Shown here one piece after another: positions 60,294 through 64,000 of a DNA stretch of 64,000 nt (within the stretch, counting starts at the first letter, position 1; each line of letters opens with the position of its first letter). The stretch is from positions 24,533,809 to 24,597,808 of the forward strand of contig NC_068356.1 of NCBI RefSeq assembly GCF_020536995.1, in the 5' to 3' direction. This DNA is from Dreissena polymorpha (lineage: Eukaryota; Mollusca; Bivalvia; Myida; Dreissenidae). Below the pieces are notes generated by a model. It was not told the DNA's origin. It worked only from the letters and a program-made list of their open reading frames with translations, and made no database searches. The translations under genes were made by a program, and so were the position numbers.

Positions 60294-60803
60294 AGGGGCC
60301 TTTTCACAGATTTTGGCATTTTTTTAACTTATTCATTAAATGCTTTATATTGATAAATGTTAACATTGGATCGTAAAAGCTCCAGTAAAAAATCAAGAAA
60401 AAAAATTAAAAAAGGAAAAGAACATTGCCCGGAGCAGGTTTCGAACCAGTGACCCCTGGAGTCCTGCCAGAGTCCTGAAGTAAAAACGCTTTAGCCTACT
60501 GAGCTATTCCGCCGAGTACACATTCGTGACGTATTTTATACCTTATATAAGCAATCTTCGTAGTTTCACAAAATTTAACGACAAAAACAGAACTCTCCAA
60601 ATTATTCAATCGTTTCGCGTTGCAACGCTTTATAATTTTTAGGTTTTAAAATCGTCAAAAGATGCATATAATGGCTATATTAGAGCATGGTTAATGTTCA
60701 GTATTACTGTTTCCTCACAAATATCATAACTAAAACGAAAACTTACGAATCTGAAACAACTTTTTTCAATTTTGTCAATTTACCAAAGCGTGAAAAGATC
60801 CCT
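60294..60803 (-). mobile_element. TTAA-flanked MITE carrying a tRNA-like sequence
   Basis: AGGGGCCTTTTCACAGATTT and the reverse-matching GCGTGAAAAGATCCCT are the ends. TTAA flanks both (60290-60293, 60804-60807), as in piggyBac or Kolobok elements. Inside, on the minus strand, lie an A box (TAGCTCAGTAGG, 60495-60506) and a B box (GGTTCGAAACC, 60437-60447). 510 bp, no transposase. The tRNA-like part does not close a good acceptor stem. Confidence 0.82.
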
Positions 60804-61264
60804 TTAAGACTTACATTTATTGGTTATTGATATTTATTGTTCAAATCTGCATGATTCCAATGTTGTTGTTTTTTTAATTTATTGCTTATGAGATAAACAT
60901 GTGGTATATTTGTATGTAATTTGATTTAAGCTGTTCAATGTTATTTTCATTATGAGATTAACATGTGGTATATTTTTATGTAATTTGATTTAAGCTGTTC
61001 AATGTTATTTTCATCTTTATGTAGATGTTCAGATATGCTGAACAAAAATCATGAACATAGGGATATTCTCATTTTTAAAATATAAGAAGTACATGTTTGT
61101 ATATGTTCTTGCGTTGTTTATTTAAAATTTTCCTCTGGCATTGTCATGAAAAAGAGGGTTATTATGGCCATAAGCATAAACTTAAGTTCAGAAGGAAAGA
61201 TAAATTCTTACATGAAAATGTAATTGCCTAAAAATAATGGGAGGTATACACATGGAGTCATGGA

Positions 61265-62546
61265 CATACATGCCATAATTTTTTAGGTCCAAAGCGGGAC
61301 ATTCCATAAAAAATTGTCGGGACATTTGACCAAAAAGCAGGACACCTAAAACGATCTATCATTCCACGTTTACTATAGTCAGTATAGTACTAACAAAAAC
61401 TCTTGATACTTTTATTCAAGACATAAAACATCTGATATGAAGCATGAAATCTTAAACATAACAATAACAGTTTTATTAAATAAGACAATAGCAAACAACG
61501 AAGATAATATTCATCTGTTTAAGAGTACAAAATCTAGAACATTACGACAACAATACTCATTATATTAATTTCAATGGCAAACATTAACGCAGGGGAGGCT
61601 ATCCAGTTGACTGAAAGTACGGGTTACAGTACACTATCTACCGAACAGTTACATCAGTTACACACGGAATGCGCGGCCGTACACATTTCCGTATTTTGTT
61701 TTCTTCCTATATACACAGATTAAACTGAATTGTGAATTGTCAGGCGCTGTATTGGGGTAGTGTCAAACTGTCATGAATAACAACACGTTGTTTTTATTAC
61801 AATAACACAAGACAAGATGGGTAACTCTTTTACTGTTTGTTGCGATGTTTTTTTAAGCATGTGTCCATGCGCAGTTTGTTACTTGTCAATTGCCGCGGCT
61901 TAATTGGAGTAGGGTCAAACTGTCATGCATAGCACCTCGTTGTTTTTAGCTTAATTGGAGTAGGGTCAAACTGTCATGCATAGCACCTCGTTGTTTTTAT
62001 TACAATTACACTAGACAGGATGGGTATCACTTATTGGACTGTTTGTTGCGATTTTGGTATATTGCACATTCGGAATATCCCGCTATATTGGAACTAAACA
62101 TTGAATGTAAAAGACTCATTTATGACGTAGCGTTAATTTTACAAAACAATTGTTTTGTAAACCGTTTCAAACAAATACAAAATAAACACATTTTCAACAT
62201 TAATTTCATTATAATAAAACTATCGATAGCAATAAGCGACCACTATCTTGAAGACCACCATGGTGTGAATGCCTGATGAAATCAATAATTAGCCGATAAA
62301 TCGCTGATAAGGTGTCATAAACAACACTGGTACACACGATAAGTAGAATCGGATTGTTAATTGGAGGGCAATAAAGGGTTTAGCGGTGTTAAGTGTTAAC
62401 GAAACAGAGCTTGAATAGCGAATTTTATTGGGAACCTATACACCTTACATCGTTTTTTACGAATGTCGGGACAAATCGTCTCATGGCGGGACAAAGGGCC
62501 CAAAAGCGGGACTGTCCCGCCGAGATCGGGACGTATGGCATGTATG
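61265..62546. mobile_element. DNA transposon with 8-bp TSD GTCATGGA
   Basis: The ends CATACATGCCATA and TATGGCATGTATG are perfect inverted copies. GTCATGGA lies directly outside both (61257-61264, 62547-62554). GCGGGACA-type motifs line both inner ends. It is 1,282 bp with no recognisable transposase, and holds an internal tandem duplication (61898-61999). An 8-bp duplication with a CA start fits P-like or hAT-like elements. Confidence 0.88.
61898..61999. repeat. 51-bp tandem duplication inside the 8-bp TSD element
   Basis: The unit beginning GCTTAATTGGAGTAGGGTCA occurs twice in exact tandem. A more diverged version of the same text plus its flank (GGGGTAGTGTCAAACTGTCA, ATGGGTAACTC) lies at about 61740-61850, so the region grew by repeated duplication. 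Confidence 0.85.
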
Positions 62547-62554
62547 GTCATGGA

Positions 62555-63206
62555 TGTGTCAAAGGGTCCATAAAATGTGCATACATGTGTAACTTAAAAA
62601 CAAACAGAAGATAGCAAGTTTGGTTGTACGTTTTCCCACAAGTTTTCACATGTTCTCAGTGTAAAGAATAGCAAGTATGCACACGGTCAATATGCGCAAT
62701 TGTAGATTTGTTAATATTGCATGCCCCAAATATCTTTGACCTTTGAAATGTATAGGGTATTCCATCACTAACTACAAAAAGCATACTAAATTTAATAGTG
62801 TGAGTTCAAGGGTTTTCCTCTTTAATATTGTATTGAAATCAATTTCATGTTACACGCCCATTGATTGAACTACTAATAGGCAACTATTGGACCTACCAAG
62901 CAAACAGCATTCCTTACCATAGGTAAAAGCATGTTTTAAGATTTGGAAAAGAAATGGAATAAGTAAGACCTACCCACCATTTGACATAAGAGGCCGTAAT
63001 TACTATACTTCTGCTCATATGGTAATGCATTATTTTATGTATAGTACACCACTTTTTGGACATTTACATGTTCCAATACAAATTTCAGAAAAGTAGACTT
63101 TCTTCCCTATTGAAATATTCATCTGAAGCACTGTGCGTGTCTAGTTCAAATAAATAGTCACAATATATCGCGTTCTGAGAAAACTGGGCATAATGCATGT
63201 GCGTAA
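62555..63206. other. AT-rich spacer
   Basis: No gene or bounded repeat supported. Confidence 0.35.
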
Positions 63207-63261
63207 AGTGTAATCCCAGATTAGCCTGTGCAGTCCGCACAGGCTAATCAGGGACGACACT
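63207..63261. repeat. Strong hairpin repeat (GCCTGTGC arms)
   Basis: AGTGT..CCC..TTAGCCTGTGC pairs with GCACAGGCTAA..GGG..ACACT around AGTCC. The stem is about 25 bp with a few mismatches. It looks like the core of a short foldback element. Its outer ends (AACTGGGCATAATGCATGTG on the left) are not resolved. Confidence 0.75.
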
Positions 63262-63552
63262 TTCCGCTTTTATGGTATTTTTTGTTTAAAGGAAGTCTCT
63301 TCTACACGAAAATCCAGTTAAGGATTAAGTTTCTAAAAAGAGGGTGATGATAGCCCTGAAGCACTCACCGGAGTTCTAGGTACAATTTTTCTGGAGATGA
63401 CCTGGGACATGTTTTTTGACCCCATGTAACTCAAATTTACACATGATTTTGTTAATGTTAAAATAAACATGGTTGCTGTCAAGATTGAGTCATTTATGTT
63501 GCTTCTAGATTGGTTATATGCGTTTTCCAATACATTTTCTGGTGACTTATTT

Positions 63553-64000
63553 TTAGCTCGTTTATTTTTTATTTTAATTATGAGCTATTGTCATAACCCG
63601 AGCTTCGTCGTCCGGTTAAGTTTTGTGTTTAGGTCCTTTTTTCTCATAAAGTATCAAAGCTATTGCATTCAAACTTGGTACACTTACTAACTATCATGAG
63701 AGGACTGGACAAGCAAAGTTAGATAACTCTGGCTGGCATTTTGACAGACTGTTGTGCCCTTTTCATACTTAGAAAATTGCAAATTTGGTTAAGTTTTGTG
63801 TTTAGGTCCACTTTATTCCTAAAGTATCAAATCTATTCCTTTTATACTTGCAACACTTAGTTACTATCATAAGGGGACAATGCAGGCAAAGTTATGTAAC
63901 TCTGACTGGCATTTTGACAGAATTATGACCCCTTTATACTTAGAAAATTGAAAATTTCGTTCTGTTTTGGTCCACTTTACTCCTAAAGTGTCATAGCTAT
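63553..64000 (+). mobile_element. Family E repeat, cut by window end
   Basis: TTAGCTCGTTTATTTTTTAT and GAGCTATTGTCATAACC, then core units with GGTTAAGTTTTGTGTTTAGG as in the copy at 47674. The 3' end lies outside the window. Confidence 0.75.

Noticed and set aside
60437-60506. Genuine tRNA gene
   Set aside because: The acceptor stem does not close and the sequence lies inside a TTAA-flanked MITE.

Overview
The window is eukaryotic and AT-rich, with short exons separated by introns full of repeats. Two lines of evidence point to a bivalve mollusc. The two recognisable housekeeping genes are animal-type. The dominant repeats (ATGCCCCC/GGGGGCAT ends, cores rich in AGGTCA, a CTTGTTT 3' end) look like the bivalve 'pearl' and Drosophila DINE-1 type of non-autonomous rolling-circle elements. 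A heterodont such as Dreissena is my best guess; this is an inference, not a database result.

Four gene models can be supported. (1) A tiny two-exon gene of unknown function (7730-8741, +) encodes a 46-residue acidic peptide. (2) RACK1 (10235-24534, -) has seven coding exons and 319 aa, with frame-consistent splice junctions throughout. (3) The catalytic subunit of protein phosphatase 2A (26549-38541, +) has seven coding exons and 310 aa. It starts 2.0 kb head-to-head from RACK1 and has a full CRE upstream. (4) A type I membrane glycoprotein of the TMEM130/PMEL/GPNMB kind (43004-55583, +) has seven coding exons and 458 aa, with a signal peptide, a PKD-like domain, one membrane helix and a GC-AG first intron. 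RACK1 is a ribosome-bound scaffold and PP2A a major Ser/Thr phosphatase; the two are reported to interact in animals.

Layout: 1-7400 is repeats and unique AT-rich DNA; 7400-8900 holds the small gene; 8900-10080 holds repeats and a foldback MITE just past the RACK1 3' end; 10100-24534 is RACK1, whose intron 1 holds a three-layer transposon nest with a 1.5-kb tandem duplication; 24535-26548 is the shared promoter region; 26549-~40140 is PP2A with a long 3' UTR; 41000-43000 is intergenic; 43004-55583 is the TMEM130-like gene, with a 22-bp minisatellite in intron 4; 55600-64000 is repeats.

The main non-genic result is structural. Eight sequence-unrelated repeat families (A-H) share one architecture: a 5' inverted repeat, a core that often contains tandem ~145-150 bp units, a matching inverted repeat set back from the 3' end, a short hairpin, and a CTTGTT(T) end. 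This is the Helentron-associated (HINE/DINE-1/pearl) plan. Seven of the eight carry AGGTCA direct repeats. A second group is six CAG-ended DNA transposons, each with an exact 5-bp target-site duplication. Others include a hAT-like element (8-bp TSD), a second 8-bp TSD element, a pogo-like element (TA), a TTAA element carrying a tRNA-like sequence, and a 6-bp TSD foldback MITE whose ends carry CACGTG. No retroviral or LTR element and no reverse transcriptase reading frame was seen.
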